Assembly: GCA_947846985.1 (NCBI GenBank)
Contig: CANTUZ010000007.1
Span: forward strand, 31,376,355 to 31,440,354
Origin: Fratercula arctica
Lineage: Eukaryota > Chordata > Aves > Charadriiformes > Alcidae
Reading direction: 5' to 3'
Length of the DNA stretch: 64,000 nucleotides
This document shows positions 27,545-41,039 of this stretch, piece after piece. Made by a program: the position numbers and the translations under genes. Position 1 is the first letter of the stretch. The number at the start of each line of letters is the position of its first letter. The notes under the pieces are model-generated. The model worked only from the letters and a program-made list of their open reading frames with translations, did not search any database and was not told where the DNA came from.

Positions 27545-27710
27545 ACTGCTAGCAGCCATGCGGCCGGTGGAGCTAGTCCTGCTAACAGTAGCCCACAACC
27601 CCCCAGTCGCCTTGGCTGAAAGACAGCAGCTCCTTGAAGAGCTGGTAGGGATCTTTAAGACACATCAGCGCTAACGCAGAAACGTCGTAGCCATGTTCTG
27701 GGTCAGCTCT
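27545..27710. other. CpG-dense patch with open frames on both strands, unidentified
   Basis: About seven CpGs fall in roughly 150 bases (gcggccgg, gtcgcc, cagcgc, taacgc, aacgtcg), far denser than the surrounding intron. The plus strand is open from 27417 to a TAA at 27672-27674 and from ATG 27558 reads MRPVELVLLTVAHNPPVALA then ERQQLLEELVGIFKTHQR. The minus strand is open for 42 codons (27710 to 27585), containing LKDPYQLFKELLSFSQGDWG. Both look protein-like and at most one can be the original coding sense. I do not recognise either. It may be an exon of an unannotated transcript, a fossil gene fragment, or the remains of a transposon. Confidence 0.25.
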
Positions 27711-28819
27711 CTATATATGAATCTTGATTACAACTGCATAACAGATTGTGATGGTGTGCACTCAGGTACACCTGCATCGTGCATATGGCAAAACAACCAA
27801 CTGCCATTAGTAATCTTCATTCTGTAATTTCAGTTTTGTCAGGACACTGTGTACTCTCCCCTTTGACAAGTCTGCATAACTCTGCTGTACAACACATGAA
27901 TTTAGCCCTGAAATAACCTTTCAAGGACACACAAACCAGCACGCTTTATGTTCAGGTTGCACTGAAGTAAAATTATCGTATTATATTCTGAGTCACAGTT
28001 AAAATATGCCTAAGCACCAAACAGCTTGCAAATTAAGGGTTTTGATCCCAATTAGAACCATACTCAGCTTACTCAACGTGGCACGTCACATGACCCTGGG
28101 GAAGACCCGCTGCTTGTGGGGCACTGGAGATGGAATAGACCTGAATGTACCATGAGGTTTGGTTGCTTCTGTGAGGGCTGGACCCACTGAACACGTCCTC
28201 TGCTCCTAAAGCCCAGGTACCTGTAGTACTTGAGAGGGTGTGAAGAGCAGAGAGGATTCTCCATCCCTTGTCTGCATCTATTAAAGTTAGCGGTTAATTG
28301 TTTACTCAAATATCCCCTACACAGACACAGAGACTACTGAAGCTTATTCCTCTGTAAAGTCTCAGGAATTATTTCAACCAAAACCAAAGCCTTTTCACTG
28401 CATGGCCCAAAGATCACAACTCAAGGTCATTTGTAGTGTATCCCCCTCAAGGCCAGTTTCCCATTACAGGGCGGTGCTGAACCCACCAGCTTCCCTGAGC
28501 ACCAGGCAACAAGGGGACAGTGTCTCTTCCTTCAAGTAAACATCACTGATTAGCAAATGCTGTCTTGGAGACATAAGAAACCAAAACTCAGATGTATTCC
28601 CACACTGAGGTACCCAGAATGTCTTGTATGCAAGTGAATCCTCCATGTTTAACTAATGTCCAGTCATTGAAAATTGGATTTTGAGGGTAAATACAAGGAC
28701 TCTCAGCATTTTAAGGTGACCCTGAGTATCTGCTAATCTTGTACTCCAGCTACAGCTATTTTTTTCAGTTCCTTAATTAGGCTGTGCCCCCCCTTCATAT
28801 TAGTTTGAAAGCTCTTCTG

Positions 28820-29130
28820 TCAAAACTGTGAACAAGTAAATTAACTAAAAGAGAACTATGAGTAATCAAATCTTGGGGTTTGCAATTAATTAAATGAAAT
28901 GGTGAGTCAGTGAACTGAAGAATGGTCTTCTATTAAAACAAAACATTTCATTAAATTAACAGTCAACACTTTGCAATTAATGATATTCAAAAGGAAAAAT
29001 GAAAACCAGTTTAGCCTTGCCATATTATTTCAGTCTAACAGTCAAGCATTGTGCATCGGCTTGTTTGTTATTTGCATTCAAAGCTGCTATGGGTCGAGTA
29101 TGACGTGCTAAAACAGGAATAATGAAACAT
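28820..29130. promoter_or_regulatory. Candidate conserved non-coding element with homeodomain and octamer-like words
   Basis: Contains gcaattaattaaatga, attaaattaac and gcaattaatgat, plus a perfect octamer word (atttgcat in gttatttgcattcaaag) next to a caaag SOX/TCF-like half-site. Repeated homeodomain-type words with POU/SOX-like words suggest an enhancer. No conservation data are available to me. Confidence 0.25.
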
Positions 29131-29282
29131 CTGGTAGTATGAAATGTTAATATGAGATACCATATTGCAAACAGTGAAAACAATTCTGAAACATCCAATA
29201 AATTAGGCCTTGGAAGACTGAAAAGGATATGCTTTCTTTCCCACTTTCTTCAATAAGGAAATTAATAAAAATAAAGCTCAAG

Positions 29283-30072
29283 AAGTGAACCTCATGAGGT
29301 TCAACAAGGCCAAGCGCAGGGTCCTGCACCTGGACCAGGGGAAACCCCCAGTATCCATACAGGCTGGGGGGATGAAGGGATTGAGAGCAGCCCTGCCCAA
29401 AAGGATTTGGGGGTACTGGTGGCTGAAAAGATGGATATGAGCCAACAATATGCACTCACAGCCCAGAAAGCCAACCACATCCTGGGCTGCATCAAAAGAA
29501 GTGTGGCCAGCAGGTCGAGGGAGGTGATTCTGCCCTTCTACTCTGATCTGGTGAGACCTCACCTGGAGTACTGCATCCAGCTCTAGGGCCCCCATCATGA
29601 GAAGGACATGGACCTCTTGGAGCAAGTCCAGAGAAGGGCCACAAAGATGATCAGAGGGATGGAGAACCTCTCCTATGAGGACAGACTGAAAGAGTTGGGG
29701 TTCTTCAGCCTGGAGACAAGAACACTCAAGGGAGACCTTATTGCAGCCTTTCAGTACTTAAAGGGGGCCTACAGGAAAGATGAGGACAAACTTTTTAGCA
29801 GGGCCTATTGTGATAGGACAAGGGGTAATGGCTTTAAACCAGAAGAGGGAAGATTTAGACTAGATATAAGCAAGAAATTTTTTTAGAATGAGTGTGGTGA
29901 AACACTGGCACAGGTTGCCCAGAGAGGTGGTAGATGCCCCATCCCTGGAAAAATTCAAAGTCAGGTTGGATGGGACTCTGAGCAACCTGATCTAGTTGAA
30001 AATGTCAGGGGGGTTGGACTAGGTGACCTTTAAATGTCCCTTCCAACCCAAACTATCTATGATCCTATGATA
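29283..30072 (+). mobile_element. 5'-truncated avian CR1 LINE with ORF2 C-terminus and intact 3' end
   Basis: About 790 bases of CR1 in sense orientation, antisense to DACH2. It carries the well-known avian CR1 landmarks in order: aacctcatgaggttcaacaa, gcccagaaagccaaccacat, ctggagtactgcatccagct, gaccttattgcagcctttca, tggactaggtgacctttaa and cccttccaacccaaact, ending with the CR1 octamer-type tail (tatgatcctatgat). The 5' end is truncated, as is usual for CR1, and no poly-A tail is present, also typical. Moderate divergence from the family suggests an old but recognisable insertion. It is not capable of movement. Confidence 0.97.
29284..29999 (+). pseudogene. CR1 ORF2 C-terminal fragment (region after the reverse transcriptase), broken
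   Basis: Within the CR1 copy, the frame of the ORF2 C-terminal part can be followed (…VRPHLEYCIQL, stop, then MDLLEQVQRRATKMIRGMEN and GDLIAAFQYLKGAYRK). A TAG at 29584-29586 replaces the tryptophan codon (TGG) expected after CIQL. Near 29880 a lengthened T run (ttttttt) shifts the frame and yields a TAG at 29884-29886. The following bases still read MSVVKHWHRLPREVVDAPSL in another frame and end at a TAG near 29994. The piece covers only the end of ORF2; the catalytic reverse transcriptase core and endonuclease are absent. Confidence 0.9.
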
Positions 30073-32839
30073 AATACATATAATCTACTTCACTGTTTTC
30101 AGAATGCCTGCAAGAATTTACTAATTAATTTAAACATTCACATTAGAAAGTGGAGGCTTCTCTGCAGCGAAAATGAATCATCTTCCTTTGGAGACAAACA
30201 GGTAGGTAAAACCCAGCTATTAACACAAAGGACTGAAACCAAATTCTTGAGTAAGAACATTAAAATGACCAAAATGTTAGAGCAGTTTGGAGACAGGTCC
30301 CAACATGTAGGGCCTATTATTGCAGATGTTTTCCATTTCTGTAAACTGACTCAACCGTAAACACTAGGAAAGTTTTAGCTGTAGTGCATGTTCTGTTTTC
30401 AATGGCTGTTCAAAGATATCATGGCTACCATAATAATCCATCAACGTGAAACATTTGAGAGACTGTAAAGAAAGAACTTAGTGAGTAATTACCCACTGCA
30501 GGCAGAGGATGGGATTTCAGCGTAAGTGCCATAGTGCAGAGCTTTATCATGGGCTAAGTTGTGTGGGTATCCACCCCAGGCTCTGGGAGGACACTTTGGA
30601 GCCCAGACTGAAATCCATGCTATTGCCAAGCTGAAATGTAGTCAATAGTCAAGTAATGTATTACAACAGTTGAGTTTCTTTCATCTGTTCTGATACTTGC
30701 AGCCAGTTGTTCTGTTATTACAACCGTATTTTTTTAAAAACATGTTTTTCTGTCCCATTTTGCGACAGGAAAGCACCCCATCAAAAATTTATTTTTAGAG
30801 TAGAAAATTTGAAAGTATTTATACAGTACTTATCCTGCTACACATTCAAAATGGAAGAGAAAATAAAGATTAATTCTCTAAACACGTTCAGTTAATGAAG
30901 GTTCAGAAAATACTGAAGATCATCCTTGGTGAAACACTTTAGACAACAGTTAAAATTTTTGAGTGGCTTACAATTTTTAAACAGCACCACTCAAAAATCT
31001 CAAGAAAATTATACTATGGCAAAAGAATCTTATTGAGGGAGCAAAAAGCCCAAACGAATATTGTGCATATTTGTCAGGAATTGTGAGAAATTAATCTTCC
31101 CCAGAGAAGCTCCAGTTGGCTTGCTTCTGCAATGAATTGTCACACAGCTGTTATTTGAGAGACCTTGTTCTTCGCCTTTGCATAGTCCCTGAATATTCCC
31201 TACATCGCTTCCACTTCTGCAGCAGATAGATAGGAACAGACCCACAGAGAGGTCTCTTCATCATACAACCTTGCTTCCCCCCCAGGTCAATTGATTCCCT
31301 ATCACCAACCAGGCAGCTATGCTGGGGAAAAAAATAGTATGTGATAACGTAATTTAAAGACTTTGCCAAATGCTCATGGGATCAGAATTAGGGTTGCACA
31401 AATGTTTCTGAATTTCTGACGGCTTGATTTTGCAATCATAGTAATTTTTGCTGAACAGGGTGTGATTGCTCACTTTATTTTAATTCTAAAATATAATTTC
31501 ATGCAAAAGTTCACATGAGTATAAACAAGATTAAAACCTTTACACACCAAAACATCCCTGCCACTCCATGGAATAATTCACAGAAGTAACACGTTGCCAT
31601 TCTCTAATTTCACACATACCTAAGACAGTAGCAGAAGTCCTGATACTTAAAAATTTGGGTGTTCACTTTAAAATATGGGGAGAGTTTGCTTTCCAGATGC
31701 TTTCAACCCACGTCTGCTTCTATTCTTTAGACTTCTCACCTCAGTTATAAAATCTGTGTTTTGTATAGCCCAGTCTTATCCTCCCTCATATCCAAACATT
31801 TTTAATATGAACATCTTCTATCAAGTCTTTGTACCTGAGATATTTCATATCCTTGATCCACATGAAGTTATGATGACCAAAGACCTGTCAGATTTCTTGT
31901 CTAAGCCCAAGGGGCTCAGTTTGAAGTATATAGAAATTCTAATCCCGACTTTGTGCTTAAACCTATGTTAACATGAGCACTCATGTTCAAGCTGATACAC
32001 AGCAATACCCAACTACATATTTTCCAGATTACTTCATATCCAAAAAGGTAGCCTGTATCTTACGTCAAATAAAATTGCAGCATACTTTATTGGAGGGAAA
32101 CCAAAAAATCAGCACTACAAAGAGCACTGACGGTTACATTATTTTTTTCCCCCTTCATTCTTACAGTGTGTCTCATGAGAATTGATCAATTTTGTGACAT
32201 TTTCTGCTTTTTTACAATCTATTCCATGACAATGATTTGTCAAGACTGTAATGCGTAATACTTTTAGTATGCTGCACTACTGTGACCTTTACTTTCCTCT
32301 GTATATTTGACTGACTGACCACCCCACTTTTGATCTACAGGTTTCAGAAGGTGGAAGCATACATGAGACAGACATGTCAGCCACTGAATTATTTTTTAAA
32401 AGATCACAGTCACTTTATACAGATAATTTGTATGTTCTTCTACACGTATCTGATGCAATTTTAGTCACATCATTGAAAATTTTCAGTAGAAAATGAAAAC
32501 TCTTACACTATGTGGTGTACTTAAGACGTGTTTTCATACAAAAAAGTGACAAATTCATGCATGGGACTCAGATTTCCATAAGGATAAGACAAATTAAACA
32601 AATGCTCATAATCATCCAAATTCTCAAACTATCCGCTTATGCTTTCATAATGCTGTCATAGACTAAAGATTACAGTTGAGATAAGGACTTGACAAATCAA
32701 AAACTAAAACAGAAACATGTTAAATGAACTCCATGAGAGCAACATTTTAACTGCAAAGTGCTAAATATTCAGAAGTCACGGGAAAGAATACAGAGGTGGT
32801 TACCATCAGCTCCAAAAGGAAACTAGACCTTTGACTCAG

Positions 32840-33060
32840 GACTCACAACCTGCAGAGGAGGAACGCATCAGTAACTTCAGTAATTCTTCCAGTAACAGGA
32901 CAAGTAAGGATATTGGCACGCATTGGCACCCGGCCAGCGCTGTGCGCCACCATCTAGCGACAGCCCAGCTGGGCAATCTCAGATTTACTTGAGTCAAATT
33001 CAAAACAACCCGGACTGCCCAACAGCCTGGAAAGCTCACACACAGCCAGGGTCCTGGATG
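32840..33060. other. GC-richer patch with a CTCF-like word
   Basis: GC-richer than the flanks. Contains gcgccaccatctagcgacag (32944-32963), whose minus-strand form carries the ctagatgg core of the CTCF consensus with a few mismatches outside it. No exon or repeat family recognised. Confidence 0.25.
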
Positions 33061-36000
33061 CAGTGACAGGGCTTAATGGCCACCTTCCCTTGGGCTTCAG
33101 TGCTCGCTGCATTTGTGTCTGACTGCAGGACTTAGTTATCTATTTTAGAATACATTTGGGTTCATGGGAACCTAAAATTGTGTTATAAATACATTTAAAC
33201 CTAATAGCCCTCGTATTCACTATGGACATTCTGTAACTTCTCTATTATCATAGAAGTCTGCCATGGTGCACGTGCTGCCATCTGAGATTAGAATTAGCTG
33301 TTGTTATTTTTTTTCCACCTTTATTCCTTTGCCATTAAATCAATTTCTGTGGGTTTAAAGCACTTGTCCATAAGTGGTAATGATGGGGAAATTGCTGAAG
33401 TTTTTGGAGGGCCTTTCAGCTAAGTTACAAAAACTCTCAAAGCTTATCTGGAATTGGCACAAATCTCTCGAGTTTGTAAAATTAATTGGGCTGGAAGATC
33501 TTCTGAGAATAAGGATATCTTTGTGAGTGATTTCAAGCTACTTCCTACTTGTGATTGGAAAATACCATACAAATATTTTTTTTTCTATCAGATGGCACAA
33601 CTCAGCTACGTCCCAGCTGTCTCAAATCACAATTTAAAAAATGGTATATTTCAAAGATTTTAAGTGAATACTGAGTTCCATAAATTCATTGTACTACAGT
33701 ATTTCAGATGAAATGTCACTATACTGTCAAAATCAGCATTGCTGTGAGAGACTGGATTGCTAAAATATTACCCCTGCTAGCCACTGTTCACTTCAGCTGG
33801 ACCAGCCTCACCAGTGCTTTTGAGGATCTTACTGTGCAGATCCCTTACTCAACCCCTCCTAGAAGCTGAAGTGGTAGAGGGGAGAAATGTTACTGCAGTC
33901 TTTCCTCAGATGTTTTCACTGAACTGAAACCAAGAAAATAACAATTTCACATTATTACTCACCAAGCTACAAACAGAAGCAGTGAGCTTCCTCTTTACTC
34001 AAGATGGCAACCGCACCACAGAAAGTTTGCTTACAAATGAACAGCAGAATACTGTGAATAATAATGTGTTCTCCACGATGGTTCGCACTGGCTAGAAGGA
34101 GGAAACTCAAACTAGTTTAAGTTGCAAGCATAGGTGAAGTACTCAAACAAGGACACAATTCTGCCTTCCTCATAAGGCATTCGGACCCCTCAAATTTGCA
34201 GCAACTCCTCTGCAATAAATTTAAAATCAGTGGGATTGTTTGGAAAGGTTAGATTCTTCTTACAGAAATTACTGAGACTAGACCATCAGCTGAGGTGGCA
34301 ATGAGTGGTAGCTTAGATGGTAAAATTTAAGCCAGGCTCCTCTGCTTACACAACTTTGTAGAATTATGCCCTACATGATATTTCTTCCACATAAGCAATT
34401 TTTCAAGACCTCTGCCAGAATAGAAACTGAATGGTATGATAACACAGCTACCACTGCTCTTAGTTACTTAAGGCTGAGAAGTTTGTGGCCAGTTCATAAA
34501 ATGCACAAAAATATGCTTATTTGAAGCACAATAACCTAAGCAATGAAAAGAGGGAGCCCATGCACTCCTCTCAAAATGGCATTTAATTAATGTGACGTCT
34601 AAAGATCCAAGTGTGAAAGCAGCATCCTTAAGAACATAAATTCATGGAATATTCTTCTGAGACCTATAATCACTTTCCAATTCCAGCTGTTGAATGAAAG
34701 TGAAATATTAGTGCTTTAACATCATTTGAAATACCACAGTTTATTCACAGAGAAAAATATTTTTGGATGGTATTAGAATAGACTAGTAAAGCAGTAATGT
34801 CTCTGTCAAGAAAGCAAAACAGTTCAGTGGAAATTCAGGAAATCAGTGACACAGGCTCCAAGCGGATCTCCAGCTTTAAGGTAGAACCTACCACATTTAA
34901 CAATTACTATCAATTTGACAAAAGATGTAGAGCGTACTGCAGAAACATAACTTAAATTTTCTTGGAATGGCTGATTCATAATTTTCCCTAATGAAGTTCC
35001 CATGAATTGCTCAATGTAAAATAAAGTAATGCATGGGGGAGCAAGGACTAGACTCTAGGTCTCTACCTCCTCAAGTGAAGACTCTACCTACTATGACGTT
35101 ATGATCGCTTTCTCTATATACTTTTGCCATAACATAACCTGTCAGGGTTTTTTTCTTTTTTAATTCAGGGAGTGGAAAAATGCATCCATCCCAAACAGTT
35201 GTAACCTGATGCTTCACACAGTCATGGGGAATGTAGCTTTTGCCACAAAGTCCCCTTCATCAGTATTGATTATTTTAAGCAGGATTCTGTGGTGAGTTGG
35301 CACTAGTGGTGTGTCATGGCACACACATGCCATCTAGTTCTTCTTTCTAAGAATAAGATACTTTAGATTAGTTTATTTTTATTTCAGCAGGGCTGGGACA
35401 GCAATCCAATTGGTTGTACTTGGGAAACGACAAGCTGTCATGCAACTTTCCAGCAAATTTCTGTGAGGCAAGAACAATCACGTCGGGCAGCGAATGCTGC
35501 CCAAACACTTCCTCGGCTCAAAGCTGAGTTGCTGCTTTGGGCACCTTCTGCAAGTAGGTGATGAATATGTGAATTTCTACGCAAAGGAAAAAAGAGGAGG
35601 CAGCCCATAGGCTGGAGAAACCAGATGTAACTTCTAGCTATGTTTAGACTGCAGGCAAAGAAACAAAAAGAGCTGTATTTTCCTCTGGGGCATAAATTAA
35701 TGACTATTGATCCCACAACCAGAGTGTAAGGAACATTGATTACAGAGGAGTGTGTACCTTAACTTTTCTAGGCATTTTTTACTTCTGATTGTTCTGATAT
35801 CTCTGTTTTTCAGTTACTTTCATATAGTTTGTTGAAGCTTATTCATGCACATTTACTTACCCAAATAACACAGGAGACAACTAGTTTAGTCCCAATAGGC
35901 TAGTATCTTCTTTGTTTATGAAGTTATGCCAGAATAGCTATTTCCATTTTATGTTATGCAAGGTAAAGAACATTTTTCAAAGCTGAGACACTGACTAGAA

Positions 36001-39000
36001 GCTTATTTTCTTGTTCCAGGTGGTGAATAAAAATAACATGTAGAAGATGAACTACACCATTTTTAAAATCTTAAAGGATGTGTCTCTACTCATTGGTCAA
36101 GCTGAATTAACTTGCAGCCTCCAAGTCAAATGCAGGCTCAAGAAGGAGAGGAATAATTTAGTCACTGAACTGAAATGCTCAGTAATCTAAAATTATGCAA
36201 ATATTCTCTTTGCCCTTGCAAATCTTTACAGATAAACTCTACCAGTCTTTACTCCTGAGTTTGCATTAATGTAGCAGTTTAGTTTCTTCTAAAACTAAGG
36301 CAACAAACATTTTTAGCTTAGGTTTTGTGCAACTATTTCAGTAGTCTTTTTATGCAAAATAATTAAATTTACTTTAAAAATAAAAATATATTTAATATAA
36401 ATGATGTCCAAGTTGTATTGAAAATTTTTTTAGCCAATTCAGAAAAATGTTGCAGGTATCTATTCATCCTGCTTTTCCGGAAGTCTACATTATATAAGAA
36501 ACCCCTTTAACGTTATTATACTCTGCAGTCCTCCGTCTTTTCTCAATATTAAAATGGTGCATTTTGCAGCTATCTTTTTAGACCTGAGAGGTTTAAGTCT
36601 ACTTTAAGGTGTTTTCCCACAGATTGAGTATTATGTATTATTATAAACTTATCTAGGTAATATTCCAATGTGTTTCCAGTAAGCATTTAAGTCCGGTTTT
36701 AAAAGCTTAATATGTGATACATCTGTTAATTTAATAGTTTATTAAAAAGATGTTCTGTTTCTTCTACAGATACTGCTTTCAAATGTTTTTTTTTCCTGTA
36801 TTTATCTCCTATATCTTTTAATTGAGATTTCCGTATTAGTGGGCACTACATTGATGAGTAGGTTTAATAGAATAGTTATTATGGATTAATTGATAATTTA
36901 CCAGTTCACTGTGTTAAATATAAATCTTAACAGTAATTTTATTCCTCTGTATAGTTTTAGGAACCAGTATGTATTTAAAAAAGACCTACTCATTTCACTT
37001 AGGCTGAGAAGTGAATTTGAGAAAGTTAGGCTGCCCTAATGTGCAGGAACTTACAGATGACCAAGAAACATCTTTATAATTCTATTCAGGAAATAAAGGG
37101 TATCATATCCACAATCCCATCCATCCTTATTTCTTTCAAAAAGCCACTAAACTGCTCATACTTGAGAAGAAAATTAACCTTTTTACTGATTAATCACTAG
37201 GTGGCTTTGACCGGTGAAGAGAAAATTGTATTACAAATGAACAGCTACCTGTTATCAAATTACAAGGCGTTTTCATCAAAGGACCAAAAAATGCAGCACG
37301 TTGACCAGTTAACATGTTTCCACTGACCTGGGGGGTTTTTTCCAGTTAACAGCTTCTGAAGAATGTTTCCTTTTGATTCTTGTCTCTGACACAAAAATGA
37401 TTGTCCCATTTAACCACTGTTCTATCACATACATCAGAGAATCCTATTTACTCACACACTACTGGAACATTAAAACACAATAGCGTGATTGTCTCTGGAA
37501 GAAAATTTTAAAGATTGACTTTTTTTCTTTTTTGTAAAAAAGGGAGTAAGATCAAAAGCTAACTTTAATAGATGTTTGACTAAGGTCATACTCCTAGGAA
37601 ATGGAACACTGAAGATGAAAGAGAACAAATAGATTTGGCTTTTGATCTCAGCCAAATGCATTTGGCATTGTTTAGCTTTTATAAAATACTTCAACGTTAG
37701 GCCATATCATGACTAAAATGAATTGGTTGAAGTCCTGAGGTTTTAATCGTTCAGTAACACTTTAACATGTATCAACATTTGGAAAAACTTCTTTCTGAAG
37801 TATTTGGCTAGAGTTTTTTCTTATTGGAATGAAGTCAGGTCAAATCTGGCCATTGTCGCTAATGCTAGATATGTATCAACAATTTTAAAAATATATTCTC
37901 CTTATCATAGGCAAAGTTAAGAGTTATTATCTACTAGTGCTGTTAAATCAGGACCACTGATATTCCTAGCAAGAAATTTTAGGGTAAAGTGCAGAGTATT
38001 GAGAAAAGGTATTGGTATTATTCAAATAAAAGAAGCAACTGTGTCCCTAGCCAAAAGCGCATATCAGATCATTTTACCAAACTATTTCACAGTTCTAATC
38101 CTTCTAAAAAGTACTGTGACCATCCAAATTTGTAAACTAAACAGCAGTAAGGGAGGAATGGATTACAATCTACAAAATATTATTTTCAAATTCTTCAGTA
38201 ATAATGGTGTTTGCTAACTGAAGACAACTTCATTAATTAAGGAAAAAGATGAGATAATATTCATTAAAGCAATATGCTTAAATTATTACTATTGTTAGAA
38301 AACAATAATTATCGTTAGCCATTAAAAGCATGGCAAAACCCTATAAACCACTTAGTAGGCTACATGGTCAAAATTTACAAAGAAGTTTCATCAGCCCAGC
38401 CAGCTCCGCCCTCTACTAAACAACAGTGATGGCAGGAAACACCCCAGCCCCAAGCTTCAAATTGCCTTTAAAGTTTTGATAAGAATTAATGATTTACACC
38501 AGAGAATATATTACAATAGAAAATATTATATCTGTGTTATGCAAACATTTGGCCTTAGGAACTGTACAGAAATTATACACAAGGGAAAAACTTCCTGGTC
38601 TTACTTTAAAATTATTATATTATATTACTGTATTATAACAATGATAAAGAACTGAGAAAATCCAAAGATATCAGGTCAGGTATTTATTATCATAAAAGGA
38701 GACATATCTGACCACAAACCCTAGCAGTAACCTAGGGAAGGAAGAGGTGATTTCCCATATACTTCTCCACTCATCACAATACCTTTCTCAAGGGCCACTT
38801 AAAACAAAACAAAAAGACACCAGAAGCCTCAGCCATTTGATCTCCAACATCTAGCCACAAATTTAACCACACAAAGCAATAATTCATTCATTCCTTCTTT
38901 ATAATGTTTATCTCTTAAAAAAGGCAAATATCACAGGCTTCCCCCCTCCCCCATTTTTTTAAAAAAGAGCATAGTTTATCACTCCTTTTTATATTATTTA

Positions 39001-39859
39001 TTACTTTTTGTACCATATTTCTGCTGCAGAAGCAATAGATATGATTTGCTGAACCCACCTGGACACTGAAGATCTCTGCAGACCAGAACCCAATAAGCTT
39101 AGATCTGACTCTCCCAGGTACAGAACACCTGCACCCAGCAATATTTTAGCTATGTCATTCTCAAATATTACAAATATGCATCTCTCTATGTACTAAACCT
39201 ACGTGCAAGACCCTGCCATCTATCACAAATAAACCTTTTATTGTTTCTCAGCACCTCAGTTACTTCTGTTTACTGTCACAGAAAGACTTACTACACCTTC
39301 AGCCAAACTGGAACCTCATCACTCATATTCTACCCAACTTCAAATGCAAGCCAGTATTGATCTACGCTTCTGCAAACCTCATGCTGAAAAATCCCTGCCT
39401 TAAAACACAAGGATTAGAAATGGAAAAAAACAGATCTATCTAAAAAGACAGCTAATTTTTAAACGAACATAGAAAAACTATTCAGAGAAGTATGAAAATA
39501 TCTTGTTTTCAAGGACAGAAAACATTGAAAATACATTGAGGATGGAAGTCATCGAAGCAAGCTGGATATTAGCTTAAGCATAAACATGTGTATTTTAGAC
39601 AGAGTGAGATTGTGTACTCACCCCTTCTCTCTCTAGGCAACAGAGAAACAGGATGCAAAAGAAACAGATGACGAGAAAAGAAAAATGTGGGACAGTCACT
39701 GCTGGAGCCTCCTTGCCTGCAGCATGAGGGTATATGCTAAACACCTATATTCCACAGAAACGCAGGAGCCGGGGATGGTGGGGGAAAGGCACAAACACAG
39801 AGATTTATTGGATCTGTCAGTCGATGTCAAAGTTGACAGTAATTACATATGTACCTATA

Positions 39860-39986
39860 GACACACACACACACTTGCACATGGAGGAATTTTTTTCATA
39901 TATATAATTAAAGCATTTATATGTGTGTGTGTGTTTATATATCCCCCTCCCCAAATATATACATATCCCCCTCCCCAAATATATAC
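39860..39986. repeat. Microsatellite cluster: (AC)n, (TG)n and a 24-bp minisatellite
   Basis: An (AC)7-type run at 39860-39874 and a (TG)n run at about 39920-39934 are followed by two perfect copies of a 24-base unit (atatccccctccccaaatat, then atac) at 39939-39962 and 39963-39986. Such simple repeats are likely length-polymorphic. Confidence 0.9.
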
Positions 39987-41039
39987 GCTTTCATTCTCAA
40001 CATTTTCTGTTGATCAAAAACTAACACTCAACGTGGAACTCATTCCCTGTTTCTCTTCTTAGTTACATTTCTTTACACATTGAAAACTTTCTATTCTTCT
40101 TGAAGCCAGGATTATTGTCACTTGTCCACCGTTAAGGCAATCAACCTACAGAACTTCAACAGATAACTTCCTTTGTTTCAAGAGCCAGATACTTGCTATT
40201 CTGCAGCCCTTGTTTTTCTTGAAGGATACAAAACTTACAGCATTAATTACACAGCAGATTTAATCATCACCACAGTAAATCCTGGTCTCATCCTTTTCAC
40301 TGTCTAGCAGCACAAAACTATATCTTGCGTTTTATACATTTCCTGGAGAAGGTGTAAGTTGATTAAACTATGGAATTTATTGCTACTGTATTTTTCGAAG
40401 AAATAAGCTCAAAATCAGAAATTACTTCTTTATATGGAATATAGAAATTTGATGAATAACAGAAGAAAATTTAGAATTAAACCAATTAGTAGAATACTAT
40501 ACAAATATTTCAGATGTACAGTAAACAGAGTTATCTTGAGTCTTCCAACTGTTCTGCTGGTGGGCTCAAGTTTCAAAATAGCCTACTTTTTAAATAATTA
40601 AATAAACTCTTCATAATGTTCTGTGTCTGGTTCTGTGCAAGAAAAGGACTTTTTAAAAAACAAGAGTGTATTTATGGATAAAAGTGAACTTCTACCAAAT
40701 AAAATACAGAAGAATATAAAGCAAAAATTAAGTAAAATAATGTTTGATTAATTGAGTCCTTATTAGGAACATAAAAGAACCAGCCTTATCTGTTAGAACA
40801 TATCATAAGACTGATTTATATTATGAACACTGAACTACTGAGATATATGCTTATGTATCACATTTTATAAGAGGCATCATGGGATCAAACCATCTGGCAT
40901 GGAGACATCAGTAACTGCACCTTTTAAAAAATAACAGTCGGAAACCAAAAATTATCACTGAGGTTTTCTTTTGTTTTCTTTTTAAATACTGTAATTTTCC
41001 AAAGAAAAACATCACCACAGAAAGGTGCAAGAGAACTAA

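Larger units (their letters stand above)
25830..29282. other. Intronic DNA upstream (in gene orientation) of the DACH2 exon
   Basis: AT-rich intron with T-rich tracts near 26020-26052, an A/C-rich low-complexity piece near 26340-26390, a poly-A tract at 27281-27305, a CpG-dense patch at 27545-27710 and an AT-motif-rich block at 28820-29130. I did not find the preceding DACH2 exon here. Confidence 0.65.

Noticed and set aside
29147..29625. Minus-strand open frames of 64-115 codons over the CR1
   Set aside because: They are antisense to the recognised CR1 ORF2 and are shadows of its coding strand.
39685..40062. Plus-strand 125-codon frame
   Set aside because: It passes through AC/TG microsatellites and the 24-bp minisatellite, giving a low-complexity translation (YPPPQIYTYPPPQIYT); no gene evidence.
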